Of a stretch of DNA of 64,000 nucleotides, positions 17,220 through 25,724 are shown piece by piece. The stretch is from Vulcaniibacterium thermophilum (GTDB lineage: Bacteria; Pseudomonadota; Gammaproteobacteria; Xanthomonadales; Xanthomonadaceae), in the NCBI RefSeq assembly GCF_007923255.1, contig NZ_VOHJ01000002.1:62001-126000 (forward strand). The letters are read 5' to 3'. Under the pieces are notes generated by a model, which was given only the letters and a program-made list of their open reading frames with translations, searched no databases and had not been told where the DNA came from. Positions within the stretch are counted from its first letter, which is position 1. Each line of letters begins with the position of its first letter. A program made the translations under genes and the position numbers.

Positions 17220-19502
17220 TCAGGCGAGCGCGTCGGCGGCGGCGACGATGTCCGCTTCGGACGGGATCACCAGGAACGCGGCGCCCGCCAGCGGCGTATA
17301 GGTGTCGGCGCCGACCACGCGCTTCAACGGCAGATGGCCGAGGCCGCCCTCGACCAGCGCGGTGATGATGCCCTCGCCCACGCCGGCGCTGCGGCGCCCC
17401 TCGTCGACCACGATCACGCGCTTCGCGCTGCGCGCCTGTTCGACGATGAACGCCTCGTTGAGCGGCACCAGCCAGCGCAGGTCGACCACGCGCGCCTTCC
17501 AGTCGTGCCTGCGCTCGATCTCGCGCACCGCGCGCAGGCTCATCGGCACGCCGTTGCCGAAGGTGAAAATGACCAGGTCGTCGCCGGCGCTGCCGTCCTG
17601 CGGCGCGTACACCCGGCCCTCGCCCAGCGGAATCGCGCGGTCGGGCGTCGGATAGGTCGTCAGCCAGCCGCCGTCGCCGGCTTCGTACAGGTCCTTCGTC
17701 ATGTAGAGCGCGATCGGCTCGAGGAACGCGCACACGCGGCCGTCGACCTTGGCCAGCGCCATCATCGTGCGCAGCATCATCGCGGCATCGTCGCCGCGCG
17801 ACGGGCAGCCGACCACCAGGCTCGGGATGTCGCGCAGCGCGGTGATCGAGTTGTCGTTGTGGAAATGCCCGCCGAAGCCGCGCTGGTAGCCCAGCGAGGC
17901 GATCCGCATCACCATCGGGTTCCGGTACTGCCCGTTGCTGAAGAACTGCAGCGAGCACGCCTCGCCGCGGATCTGGTCGCAGGCGTTGTGGAAGTAGGCG
18001 AGGTACTGGATCTCCGGCACCGGCAGCAGGCCCATGTTGGCGAAGCCCTGCGCCATGCCGAGGATCATCGTCTCGTCCAGCAGCGTGTTGAACACGCGGC
18101 GCGGGCCGAACGCCTTGTACAGGCCCTTCGTGACGGTGTAGACGCCGCCCTTCTGCGCCACGTCCTCGCCGAACAGCAGCGCCTCCGGATACTTCGCGAA
18201 CAGGTCGTGCAGCGCGTTGTTGATCTGAATGGCGAGATGGCGCGGCGGCTGGTGCTCCGGCAGCTTCGCCTCGCCACCGAACGCCTGCACGCGGCGCTCG
18301 GCGTAGTCGGCGCGCGTGGCCTCGGCATTGACCGCCTCCGGCGTGTACGGCGCGAGCGGCGCGACCACTTCTTCCAGAGTCTGCAGCTTCGGGCGGCGGT
18401 CGGCCTCCTCGGCGGCGGCGAAACATTTCTTCCGCGTCGCCTCGTACAGCTCGAGGATCTCGTCCTTGCCCATCAGGCCGGATTCGAGCGCGATGGCCGC
18501 CGAACGCAGCAGCGGATCGCTCGCCTCCACCGCGCAGATCTCCTCGATCGAACGCCACTCGATCTCGAAGTCGGTGCCGGCGTGGCCCATGATGCGGGTG
18601 GTGCGCAGGTGCAGGAACGTCGGCCGGCGCGTGCGCCGGCAATGTTCCACGGCACGCTGCACCTCGCCGTAGCCCGTGGCGAGATCCAGCCCGTCGGCAT
18701 AGAAGTAGTCGAGCCCTTCCATTGCCTGGAAGCGGCGCGCGATCCAGCCGCCCGGCGTCTTCACCGAGATGCCGATGCCGTTGTCCTCGCAGACGAACAG
18801 CACCGGCGCCGGCAGCTTCTGGTACGCGGTCCAGGCCGCGGCGTTGAACGCGGTCTGCGCGGTGGCGTGGTTGGCGGAAGCATCGCCGAAAGAGCAGATC
18901 ACGATGCTGTCGTCCGGCACCGGAAGCCGATGGCCGATGCGGCGGCCGGCCTCGATGGCCACCGCGGTGCCCAACGCCTTCGGCAGGTGCGAGGCGATGG
19001 TCGAGGTCTGCGGCAACACCCACAGCGGCTTGCTGCCCCACACCTTGTGGCGGCCGCCGCTGGCCGGGTCTTCCTTGCTCGCCGCGAACGACAGCGCCGA
19101 ATCCATGATCGGGTCCATGCCCGGCAGCTTGCGGAAGCGCTCGGCCATGAAGCCGCCGCTGCGGTAGTGCAGGAATGCGGGATCGGTATGGCGCGTCAGC
19201 CGCGCCACCATCGCGTTGCCTTCGTGACCGGAGCTGCCGATGGTGTAGAAGACCTTGTTCTGCACGCGCAGCACGCGCGCCATCAGGTCGAGGTGGCGGC
19301 TGATCAATTGCGACTCGAACAGCTCGCGGAAGCCCTGCGCATCGAGCGCGCTGCCGTCGAGGATCGCTTCGTGCGCCGCCGGCCGCGCCTCGCGCGGGCC
19401 GTCCCACTGCTTCACGAACTCGACGAAATTGGCGTCGCAGACCTCGGCGCGGTTGACGCCCTTCATGCGGGCGGGAATGGGATTGGGAACCTTGGCGAAC
19501 AT
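17220..19502 (-). CDS. Thiamine-dependent 2-oxoacid dehydrogenase E1, fused alpha and beta subunits
   Basis: A 760-residue protein in which an E1-alpha-like half (about 60-390, with TIGSSGHEG and GDASANHATAQTAFN) is joined to an E1-beta-like transketolase half (about 430-755, with LFGEDVAQKGGVYTVTKGL and the C-terminal transketolase domain). The thiamine-binding GDG is GDA here, a common variation. The best fit is a branched-chain (2-oxoisovalerate) dehydrogenase E1, but the substrate cannot be settled and no E2 or E3 gene is nearby. It is followed by a REP pair and a GST gene running in the same direction upstream. Confidence 0.85.
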   Translation of the reverse strand: MFAKVPNPIPARMKGVNRAEVCDANFVEFVKQWDGPREARPAAHEAILDGSALDAQGFRELFESQLISRHLDLMARVLRVQNKVFYTIGSSGHEGNAMVARLTRHTDPAFLHYRSGGFMAERFRKLPGMDPIMDSALSFAASKEDPASGGRHKVWGSKPLWVLPQTSTIASHLPKALGTAVAIEAGRRIGHRLPVPDDSIVICSFGDASANHATAQTAFNAAAWTAYQKLPAPVLFVCEDNGIGISVKTPGGWIARRFQAMEGLDYFYADGLDLATGYGEVQRAVEHCRRTRRPTFLHLRTTRIMGHAGTDFEIEWRSIEEICAVEASDPLLRSAAIALESGLMGKDEILELYEATRKKCFAAAEEADRRPKLQTLEEVVAPLAPYTPEAVNAEATRADYAERRVQAFGGEAKLPEHQPPRHLAIQINNALHDLFAKYPEALLFGEDVAQKGGVYTVTKGLYKAFGPRRVFNTLLDETMILGMAQGFANMGLLPVPEIQYLAYFHNACDQIRGEACSLQFFSNGQYRNPMVMRIASLGYQRGFGGHFHNDNSITALRDIPSLVVGCPSRGDDAAMMLRTMMALAKVDGRVCAFLEPIALYMTKDLYEAGDGGWLTTYPTPDRAIPLGEGRVYAPQDGSAGDDLVIFTFGNGVPMSLRAVREIERRHDWKARVVDLRWLVPLNEAFIVEQARSAKRVIVVDEGRRSAGVGEGIITALVEGGLGHLPLKRVVGADTYTPLAGAAFLVIPSEADIVAAADALA

Positions 19503-19512
19503 GTCGGCTTCT

Positions 19513-19584
19513 GTAGTGCGGGTCTCGACCCGCCATCGATGTGGGTGATCCGGTAACGAAGCGGCGGGACGAGTCCCGCCCTAC
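19513..19584. repeat. Pair of inverted GTAG-headed REP elements
   Basis: 19513-19534 reads GTAG then a TGCGGGTC/GACCCGCC imperfect palindrome on the plus strand. 19563-19584 reads GTAG then GGCGGGAC/GTCCCGCC on the minus strand. The tetranucleotide head plus palindrome is the structure described for RAYT-mobilised REPs of Stenotrophomonas and relatives. Facing each other about 30 bp apart they form a BIME-like unit. The minus-strand head provides the TAG stop of the adjacent GST gene. No RAYT transposase is in the window. Confidence 0.85.
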
Positions 19585-20219
19585 GAGCGGTCGATCAGCG
19601 CCTGCGCGTCGGCATCCGGCGCGGGCATGGGCACGAAACCGGGCGTGGCCTGCACGCGCGCCAGCCAGTCGCGGATGCGCGGATAGGCGTCCAGCGCGAT
19701 GCCGCCGTGCGGCGCGACGTGGGTGTAGGCGAACAGCGCGATATCGGCGATGCCGTAGCGCGCGCCGGTGAACCACTCGTGCGTCGCCAGATGGCGCTCC
19801 ATCACGGCAAGCGCCTGGTGGCCGCGCTCGCGCAGGCGCGGCAGCTCCGCGCGCCGCGGCGAGTCGAGCGGCGTCCAGCCGCAGATGAATCGCGCCACGG
19901 CCACGTAGGGCTCATGGCTGTACTGCTCGAAGAACATCCACGACAGCGCCTGCGCGCGCTGCCAGGCGTCGTCGGGCAGGAACGGCGTGCCCTCGGCCAG
20001 CCAGAACAGCATCGCGTCCGACTCGGTCAGCACCGCGCCGTCCTCGCGCACGAGCACCGGCACCTTGCCGTTCGGATTGATCGCCAGGAACCCGGCCGTG
20101 CGCGTGCCGCCGCGCGCGCTGTCCACCTCGACCCAGCGGTACGGGCGGCCGAGCTGTTCCAGCAGCAAGCGCACCTTGTGGCAGTTGCCGGAAACGGAGA
20201 AGCCGTGAACGGTGATCAC
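19581..20219 (-). CDS. Glutathione S-transferase family protein
   Basis: A 212-residue GST. The thioredoxin-like N-terminal domain (1-80) has SGNCHKVRLLLEQLG, the cis-proline site NGKVPVLV and the glutathione-contacting ESDAML. An all-helical C-terminal domain follows, with YGIADIALFAYTH. The active-site residue is Ser/Cys-like (S9/C12), as in beta and nu-type bacterial GSTs. The GTG start at 20219 overlaps the stop of the upstream GNAT gene (GTGA), so they are coupled. Its stop codon lies inside the GTAG head of a REP element. Confidence 0.9.
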   Translation of the reverse strand: MITVHGFSVSGNCHKVRLLLEQLGRPYRWVEVDSARGGTRTAGFLAINPNGKVPVLVREDGAVLTESDAMLFWLAEGTPFLPDDAWQRAQALSWMFFEQYSHEPYVAVARFICGWTPLDSPRRAELPRLRERGHQALAVMERHLATHEWFTGARYGIADIALFAYTHVAPHGGIALDAYPRIRDWLARVQATPGFVPMPAPDADAQALIDRS

Positions 20220-20767
20220 GCCGCGCTCCTTCCGCGCCGCGCCTGCCATTGGTCGCGGGACTGTCCCCAGATCTCGGTCGCGGCATCCTCGTACGGCGGC
20301 GGCAGCTTTCCGGGGCCGAGATTGCGCGAACCCAGGCGCTGCGCGAGCTTCTGCGAGGGCACGTTGGCCGGATCGATGCAGTGGATCACCGCATCCCAGC
20401 CGAGCGTGTCGAACGCCCAGTCCATCGCCGCCGTGGCCGCTTCGGTGGCGTAGCCGCGGCCCCAGGCATCGGGATGGAACGACCAGCCGACCTCGTTGCC
20501 CGGCCAGCCGTCGGGCTTCCACGGGCCGGTCTGCCCCAGCCAGCGACCGGTGCCCTTCTCCTCCACCGAGAACATCGCGAAGCCCTGCACCACCCACGCG
20601 CCCGGCATCTGCAGGAAGCGGCGCCAGGCGGCCGCGCGCGGCAGGTGGCCGCCGATGTAGCGTGCGGCCTCCTCGTCGCCGAGCAGCTCGGCGTAGCGCT
20701 CGAAGTCCTCGATGCGCGGCACGCGCAGGATCAGGCGCTCGGTTTCGATGCGGATGTCGAGGGTCAC
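20216..20767 (-). CDS. GNAT-family N-acetyltransferase (RimJ/RimL type)
   Basis: A 183-residue acetyltransferase with the N-terminus IETERLILRVPRIEDFERY, typical of RimJ/RimL-like enzymes, and the acetyl-CoA loop WGRGYATEA (about 117-125). A late conserved block reads IHCIDPANVPSQKLAQRLG. The substrate (a protein N-terminus or small amine) is unknown. GTG start at 20767 with GGAG upstream. It is translationally coupled to the GST gene. Confidence 0.88.
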   Translation of the reverse strand: MTLDIRIETERLILRVPRIEDFERYAELLGDEEAARYIGGHLPRAAAWRRFLQMPGAWVVQGFAMFSVEEKGTGRWLGQTGPWKPDGWPGNEVGWSFHPDAWGRGYATEAATAAMDWAFDTLGWDAVIHCIDPANVPSQKLAQRLGSRNLGPGKLPPPYEDAATEIWGQSRDQWQARRGRSAA

Positions 20768-20826
20768 GCGAGGCTCTCCGAGACCTTGTCCGATGAGGCG
20801 GTTGCAACGATGCCGCTCCGCCGCTG

Positions 20827-20914
20827 CCCTCACCCTGTCCCTCTCCCGCAAGCGGAAGAGGGGATGCCGTGGTGGTGAGCCGTCGCCTGTCTCTCCCGCA
20901 TGCGGGAGAGGGGC
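20827..20914. repeat. Two REP-like palindromes of the CCCTCTCCC type
   Basis: 20827-20863 carries CCCTCACCCTGTCCCTCTCCC plus the downstream arm; 20888-20914 carries CTCTCCCGCATGCGGGAGAG. They are the same family as the larger composite repeats at 31.5 and 37.4 kb, lying in the 174 bp between the GNAT start and the gcdH stop. Confidence 0.8.
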
Positions 20915-20941
20915 TCGGCGGGATCGCCCCCGCGGCCGGGG

Positions 20942-22105
20942 TCAGAACGCGTTGATGCCGGTCAGCTCGCGGCCGACCACCAACTGGTGCACCGTCTCGG
21001 TGCCCTCGTAGGTGATGACCGATTCGAGGTTCAGCGCGTGGCGGATCGCGCAGTGTTCGACGGTGATGCCGGCGCCGCCCAGCAGGTCGCGCGACTCGCG
21101 CGCGATGTCGATCGCCATGCGCACGTTGTTCCACTTCGCCAGCGACACCTGCGTCGGCTGCATGCGGCCGGCGTCCTTCAGGCGGCCGAGCTGCAGCGAG
21201 ATGAGCTGCGCGGCGGTGATCCGGCGCGCCATGTCGGCCAGCTTGAGCTGCGCGGCCTGCGTCGCCGCGACCGGGCGGCCGAACAGGATGCGCTCCTTGG
21301 AGTAGCGCAGCGCCTCGTCGAGGCAGGCGATCGCCGAGCCGATCGGGCCCCAGGTGATGCCGTAGCGCGCCTGGGTGAGGCAGCCGAGCGGGCCCTTGAG
21401 GCCCTTCACGTTCGGCAGCCGGTTCGCCTCCGGCACGCGCACGTTGTCGAAGTAGAGCGCGCTGGTGACCGAGGCGCGCAGCGACATCTTGTGCTTGATC
21501 TCCTGCGCCGCGAAGCCGGGCATGCCCTTCTCGACCACGAAGCCCTGGATGCCGTCGTCGGTCTGCGCCCAGACGATGGCGATGTCGGCCAGGTTGCCGT
21601 TGGTGATCCACATCTTGGCGCCGTTGAGGACCCAGTCGCCGCCGTCGCGGCGCGCGTGGGTCTTCATGTTGGCGGGGTCGGAGCCGCCGTGCGGCTCGGT
21701 CAGGCCGAAGCAGCCGATGATCTCGCCGCGCGCCATGCCGGGCAGCCAACGCTGGCGCTGCTCCTCGGTGCCGTAGGCGTAGATCGGGTACATGCACAGC
21801 GAGCTCTGCACCGAAACGAAGCTGCGGATGCCGGAATCGCCGCGTTCGAGCTCCTGGCAGATCAGGCCGTAGCTGACCGCGTTCAGGCCGGCGCAGCCGT
21901 ACTGCTCGGGCAGCGAGGAACCGAGCAGGCCGAGGCTGGCGATCTCCGGGATCAGTTCCGTGGGGAAGCGGCCCTGCTCGAAGCACTCGCCGATGATGGG
22001 AAGCACGCGCTCGTCGGTGAAGCGGGCGACGGTGTCCTGCACCGCGCGCTCCTCTTCGGTCAGCAGCGAGCGCACGTCGTACAGGTCGTAAGGGTTCAGG
22101 GCCAT
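20942..22105 (-). CDS. gcdH: Glutaryl-CoA dehydrogenase
   Basis: A 387-residue acyl-CoA dehydrogenase. The C-terminal block ITYEGTETVHQLVVGRELTG carries the catalytic glutamate of the glutaryl-CoA branch (E367). R94 in RSFVSVQSSL is the residue that in this subfamily reads the free carboxylate. CFGLTEPHGGSDPANM is the flavin/substrate loop. It oxidises and decarboxylates glutaryl-CoA to crotonyl-CoA in lysine and tryptophan breakdown. It is monocistronic, followed by REP palindromes. Confidence 0.93.
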   Translation of the reverse strand: MALNPYDLYDVRSLLTEEERAVQDTVARFTDERVLPIIGECFEQGRFPTELIPEIASLGLLGSSLPEQYGCAGLNAVSYGLICQELERGDSGIRSFVSVQSSLCMYPIYAYGTEEQRQRWLPGMARGEIIGCFGLTEPHGGSDPANMKTHARRDGGDWVLNGAKMWITNGNLADIAIVWAQTDDGIQGFVVEKGMPGFAAQEIKHKMSLRASVTSALYFDNVRVPEANRLPNVKGLKGPLGCLTQARYGITWGPIGSAIACLDEALRYSKERILFGRPVAATQAAQLKLADMARRITAAQLISLQLGRLKDAGRMQPTQVSLAKWNNVRMAIDIARESRDLLGGAGITVEHCAIRHALNLESVITYEGTETVHQLVVGRELTGINAF

Positions 22106-22175
22106 GGCGGGTTAAGGGGACAAGGGCGGCAAAGTGCGCCATTGTAATCCGCCGCCTCCGCCCGCGCCGCCGGAA

Positions 22176-22206
22176 TGGAAAAGGGGCCGGTCGCCCGGCC
22201 CCTCGG
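22176..22206 (-). terminator. Rho-independent terminator of the glycine-zipper gene
   Basis: Read on the minus strand, GGGGCCGG-GCGA-CCGGCCCC (22183-22202) is a perfect 8-bp stem with a 4-base loop, followed by TTTTCC. It starts about 20 bp after the stop of the glycine-zipper protein gene. Confidence 0.85.
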
Positions 22207-22226
22207 ATGTCCGCTGCGCGCGCGGA

Positions 22227-23030
22227 TCAGCCGCGCGGATCGCTGGACGCCACCGCGGCGGTACGCACCACCACCTCGCCGTCCACCACCGGCAGCCGCG
22301 GGCCCGGGCGCTCGTCCATGCGCACCGTCTGCTGCTGGCCCTGGTAACGGTAGGTGACGTCGTAGCCGACGATCTGCTCGCGGCTGCCGAGATGGATGCG
22401 GTTGCCCGGCTTGCCGTCCACGCGCATCGTGCCGGTGGTGCCGTCCTCGTTGCGGTAGGTCACGTTGTAGCCGACCACGCGGGTGGAGCGCGAGGTGTCG
22501 GTGATCGTGCGGCACTGCCGTTCGGTGCGGCTGACCACGCGGCCGCCGACATGGTTGCGGTCGACGCGGTTGCCGATGTACCCGCCGGCGACCGCGCCGG
22601 CGGCGGTGGCCGCCTTGCGGCCGTTGCCGTCGCCGATCTGGTTGCCGACCAGGCCGCCGATGATCGCGCCGGCCACCGTGCCGCCGACGTTGCCGTCGCG
22701 CTCCGGCAGCCGCTCCTGCACGACCACGTCCTCGCACACCTCGCGCGGCGCGCTGGTGGTGCTGGTCTCGCGGATCGGCTCGCTGCCGATCACGCTGGCA
22801 TAAAGCGGCCGGGTTTCGGTGATCGGGCGCACGTCGAGCACGTCGGCGTAGTCCAGACGCGGGGCGGCCAGCGCGTCGTCGCGCGGCGCGTCCACCGCGA
22901 CGGCGGACGCGGGCGCCGCGGCGGGCATCGCGTTCGGGGCATCGTCGGTGCGGAAGCTGTTGTAGGCGGCGACGGCGACGCCTCCCACCAGCATGGAAGC
23001 CAACACGGCGGCGAGCATGTTCCTGTTCAT
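22227..23030 (-). CDS. Glycine-zipper 2TM envelope protein
   Basis: A 267-residue exported protein. It has an N-terminal signal/anchor (residues 1-22), a disordered Ala/Pro/Asp linker, and a glycine-zipper segment (about 115-152: GGTVAGAIIGGLVGNQIG then AATAAGAVAGGYIGNRV) as in SlyB/PcpY-like outer-membrane-associated proteins. The C-terminal domain has two YxVTYR repeats (VVGYNVTYRNEDG, IVGYDVTYRYQG) followed by MDERPGPRLPV. The last part resembles the C-terminus of the small protein at 40208-40639. The role is probably envelope stress or structure; not proven. Confidence 0.82.
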   Translation of the reverse strand: MNRNMLAAVLASMLVGGVAVAAYNSFRTDDAPNAMPAAAPASAVAVDAPRDDALAAPRLDYADVLDVRPITETRPLYASVIGSEPIRETSTTSAPREVCEDVVVQERLPERDGNVGGTVAGAIIGGLVGNQIGDGNGRKAATAAGAVAGGYIGNRVDRNHVGGRVVSRTERQCRTITDTSRSTRVVGYNVTYRNEDGTTGTMRVDGKPGNRIHLGSREQIVGYDVTYRYQGQQQTVRMDERPGPRLPVVDGEVVVRTAAVASSDPRG

Positions 23031-23114
23031 GCGGACTCCTCAGTGGGCGCGTCGGCCCTGCTTTCGACGGCGAGGATTCCAGCACCGGCTGGCTGAACGC
23101 GTGCGTTATTTTTT

Positions 23115-23145
23115 CGTCACGTCTGACTGACGCGTAAACACGTCA
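23115..23145. promoter_or_regulatory. AT-richer intergenic patch with CGTCA inverted and direct repeats
   Basis: CGTCA (23115-23119) and TGACG (23128-23132) form an inverted repeat, and CGTCA recurs at 23141-23145. This lies in a T-rich patch (TTATTTTTTCG) between divergent genes. It could be an operator for either side; no specific regulator can be named. Confidence 0.3.
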
Positions 23146-23191
23146 CATCGCGCGGCTGTTAGCCTTCACGCATCCCGTCGAGGGCGCCGTC

Positions 23192-23410
23192 ATGGCCTAT
23201 CCGCTGCTCCAACCGTTCCTGCGCTGGGCGAGCCGGTTGCGGCATCCCACGCTGTTCAAGCTGACCGCCGCGATCTTCGTGATCGATATGCTGGTGCCGG
23301 ATCTGCTGCCGTTCGCGGACGAGGTGCTGCTCGGCCTGGCGACGATGCTGCTGGCGAACTGGAAGGACCGGCGCGCCGCCGCGCCGCAGGTGGAACCGCC
23401 GCGCCGCTGA
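23192..23410 (+). CDS. DUF6116-type small membrane protein
   Basis: A 72-residue protein with the pattern LRHPTLFKLTAAIFVIDMLVPDLLPFADEVLLGL typical of the small xanthomonad DUF6116 family. It has one or two hydrophobic helices (about 23-55) and a charged tail. The function is unknown. Its TGA overlaps the ATG of the TatD gene (TGATG), so the two are translationally coupled. Confidence 0.8.
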   Translation: MAYPLLQPFLRWASRLRHPTLFKLTAAIFVIDMLVPDLLPFADEVLLGLATMLLANWKDRRAAAPQVEPPRR

Positions 23411-24189
23411 TGCTGGTCGACACCCACTGCCATCTCGACGTCGAGGAATTCGACCGCGACCGCGAGGCGGCGATCGCGCGCGCGCGCGATGCCGGCGTCG
23501 CGCATCAGATCGTCCCCGCGATCGAGGCGGCGACCTGGCCCCGGTTGCGCGAGGTATGCGCGATGGACTCGGGACTGCATGCGGCCTACGGCCTGCACCC
23601 GCTGATGCTCGAGCGCCATCGCGAGGAGCACCTCGACGCGCTGCGCGAGTGGATCGAGCGCGAACGCCCGGTGGCGATCGGCGAATGCGGCCTGGATTAC
23701 TACGTCGAGGGGCTCGACCGCGAGGCGCAGATGCGCGTGTTCGTGCGCCACCTGGAACTGGCGCGCGAGTACGCGCTGCCGCTGGTGGTGCACGCGCGGC
23801 GCGCGGTGGAGGAAACGATCCTGGCGATCCGCCGCGTGGGTGGGGTGCGCGGCGTGGTGCACAGCTTCTCCGGCAGTCCCGAACAGGCCCGGCAGTTGTG
23901 GGATCTTGGGTTCGTGATCGGCCTCGGCGGCCCGGTCACCTATCCGCGCGCGAACCGGCTGCGGCGGCTGGCGGCGACGATGCCGCTCGACTTCCTCGTG
24001 CTGGAAACCGACGCGCCCGACCAGCCCGACGCCGACCATCGCGGCGAACGCAACGAACCGGCGCGCCTTCCGCACGTGGCGCGGGCGATCGCCGCGCTGC
24101 GCGGTTGCGATCCCGCGGAGGTGGCCGCCGCGACGAGCGCGAACGCGTGCCGGTTGTTCGGTCTGCCCGCCGCCCGCACCGACGCGTAA
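23410..24189 (+). CDS. TatD-family metal-dependent hydrolase (YjjV-like)
   Basis: A 259-residue TIM-barrel nuclease/hydrolase. Metal ligands are visible in order: DTHCHLD (4-10), the glutamate in IGECGLDYY, HARRA, HSFSG and ETDAPDQP. Family members act as 3'-5' DNases or D-aminoacyl-type hydrolases in DNA repair and RNA turnover. The DAPDQP variant of the last motif is YjjV-like. It is coupled to the small DUF6116 gene upstream and followed 30 bp later by a lipoprotein gene. Confidence 0.92.
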   Translation: MLVDTHCHLDVEEFDRDREAAIARARDAGVAHQIVPAIEAATWPRLREVCAMDSGLHAAYGLHPLMLERHREEHLDALREWIERERPVAIGECGLDYYVEGLDREAQMRVFVRHLELAREYALPLVVHARRAVEETILAIRRVGGVRGVVHSFSGSPEQARQLWDLGFVIGLGGPVTYPRANRLRRLAATMPLDFLVLETDAPDQPDADHRGERNEPARLPHVARAIAALRGCDPAEVAAATSANACRLFGLPAARTDA

Positions 24190-24218
24190 GCTGGAGGCCC
24201 GTCGCGCGGAGTCCGTCC

Positions 24219-24932
24219 ATGCGCCTGCTCGCGTTGGTGCCGATCCTGGCGATCCTCGCCGCCTGCGCGGGCGCTCCGCCCCGTCGCGATGCCGCCGACC
24301 CGGAGGCGCTGCTCGAGCGCGCCATCGCCGCGGCCGGCGGCGAGCGCGCGCTCGATCGCGCGCGATCGCTGTCCTGGGAAGGCGAAGCGGAGGTGCACGC
24401 GGGCACGACCACGATCCCGCTGCGGGTGCGGACGCGGGTGCGTCCGTTCGCCTCCGCGCACTCGACCTCCTGGCGCCGCGACGAGACACCGCCGCGACCG
24501 CGCCAGATGCGCATCGACGCGACCGGCGGCGAGCTGGTGCTGCCCGACGGCACGCGGCGGCCGATGCCGGAGCCGATGCTGCGGCACGAGCGCGCGCAGT
24601 TCGCGGTGTATGGGCTGATGCGGCTTCTGCCGTTGCGCGAGGCGGGCGTCAGGCGCGCGCCGCTGCCGCCCGATGCGCAGGGGCGGCCGGGCATTCGCGT
24701 CGAGCATCCGCTGGCGCCGCCCGCCGATCTCCACTTCGCGCCGGACGGCCGCCTGGCCGTGCTGACGAACCGTGTGCCCGCGGCGGACGGCAACGGCGAG
24801 GTGACGCAGCGCTTCCTGTTCGACGGCACGGTCGAGGCCGCGGGCGTGCGCTGGCCGCGCCGGCTGCGCATCGAGCACGACGGCGCGCCCTACTTCGAAC
24901 TGCGCATCGAGCGGTTCGAGGTTTCACCGTAG
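24219..24932 (+). CDS. Putative lipoprotein of unknown function
   Basis: A 237-residue protein with a clear lipobox, LAACAG (Cys 16), after a short hydrophobic signal. The body looks like a lipoprotein-carrier-type beta fold: repeated antiparallel patterns such as LSWEGEAEVHAGTTTIPLRVRTRV, and IDATGGELVLPDG. No catalytic residues were recognised. It probably sits on the outer membrane's inner face. The last 9 bp overlap the convergent DUF72 gene. Confidence 0.75.
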   Translation: MRLLALVPILAILAACAGAPPRRDAADPEALLERAIAAAGGERALDRARSLSWEGEAEVHAGTTTIPLRVRTRVRPFASAHSTSWRRDETPPRPRQMRIDATGGELVLPDGTRRPMPEPMLRHERAQFAVYGLMRLLPLREAGVRRAPLPPDAQGRPGIRVEHPLAPPADLHFAPDGRLAVLTNRVPAADGNGEVTQRFLFDGTVEAAGVRWPRRLRIEHDGAPYFELRIERFEVSP

Positions 24933-25724
24933 CCGCGACAAGGACCGGCGCGGCGCGGCGTCGTCGCGTTCCGGCGGCGCCTCCCGCAGCAGCGCCTTCA
25001 GCCGGAGCGCGTTCTCGATCGCGTGCGCATGCGCGGTGTTGTCGAAGATGCACCACACCGGACGACCGCGCCGCGCATGCGCACGCAAGGCTGCGGCGAG
25101 CGCGCGCAGGCGGTCGTCGTCGTACGCGCTGAAGTAGATCCGCGGCGAGCCGTGCCATCGCCAGTAGTGCCAGCGGCCGTGGCCGCCGGGCACCGCGGCG
25201 TCCTGCGGACGCGGCGGGTCGGCGGCCACGCGGGCGACGGCGTGGCGCGCCCAGAGCGCGTCCACCCGCGGTTCGTACCAGCTCGGATGGCGCGGTTCGC
25301 AGGCCACCGGCGTGCGCGGGAAGCGGCGCCGCAGCACCGCGAAGAACGTGTTGGCGACGCGCGCCTCGTACGCCAGGCTCGGCGGCAGTTGCACCAGCAG
25401 CCCGCCGAGCTTGCGCCCCAGGCCCGCGACCTCGTCGGCGAAACGCGCCAGCGCATCGCCGGCGCGCACGAGCCGCGCCTCGTGCGTGACGGCCTTGGGG
25501 ACCTTCACCGAGAAGCGGAAGTGCGGCGGCACCTGCGCCGCCCAGCGCTCGTACGTCTGCGGCCGATGCGGCCGGTAGAAGGACGAATTGATCTCGGCCA
25601 CGTCGAGGCGGGTGGCGTAGCGCGCCAGCGCGCTGCCGCCGTCGTCGAACAAGACGGCGTGGCGCGTGGCGATCGACCAGCCGGCGCAGCCGATGCGGAT
25701 CGCCGGTGCGGAACGGGATGGCAT
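24924..25724 (-). CDS. DUF72 (YecE-like) protein
   Basis: A 266-residue TIM-barrel-like protein of the DUF72 family. Recognisable features are the N-terminal IRIGCAGWSI (residues 9-18), EINSSFYRPHRPQTYERWAA, FRFSVKVPKAVTH, and the C-terminal VWCIFDNTAHAHAIENALRL. Its biochemical role is not known. The ATG at 25724 gives the family's usual start. It is divergent from the PNGase gene, with 316 bp between. Confidence 0.88.
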   Translation of the reverse strand: MPSRSAPAIRIGCAGWSIATRHAVLFDDGGSALARYATRLDVAEINSSFYRPHRPQTYERWAAQVPPHFRFSVKVPKAVTHEARLVRAGDALARFADEVAGLGRKLGGLLVQLPPSLAYEARVANTFFAVLRRRFPRTPVACEPRHPSWYEPRVDALWARHAVARVAADPPRPQDAAVPGGHGRWHYWRWHGSPRIYFSAYDDDRLRALAAALRAHARRGRPVWCIFDNTAHAHAIENALRLKALLREAPPERDDAAPRRSLSRLR

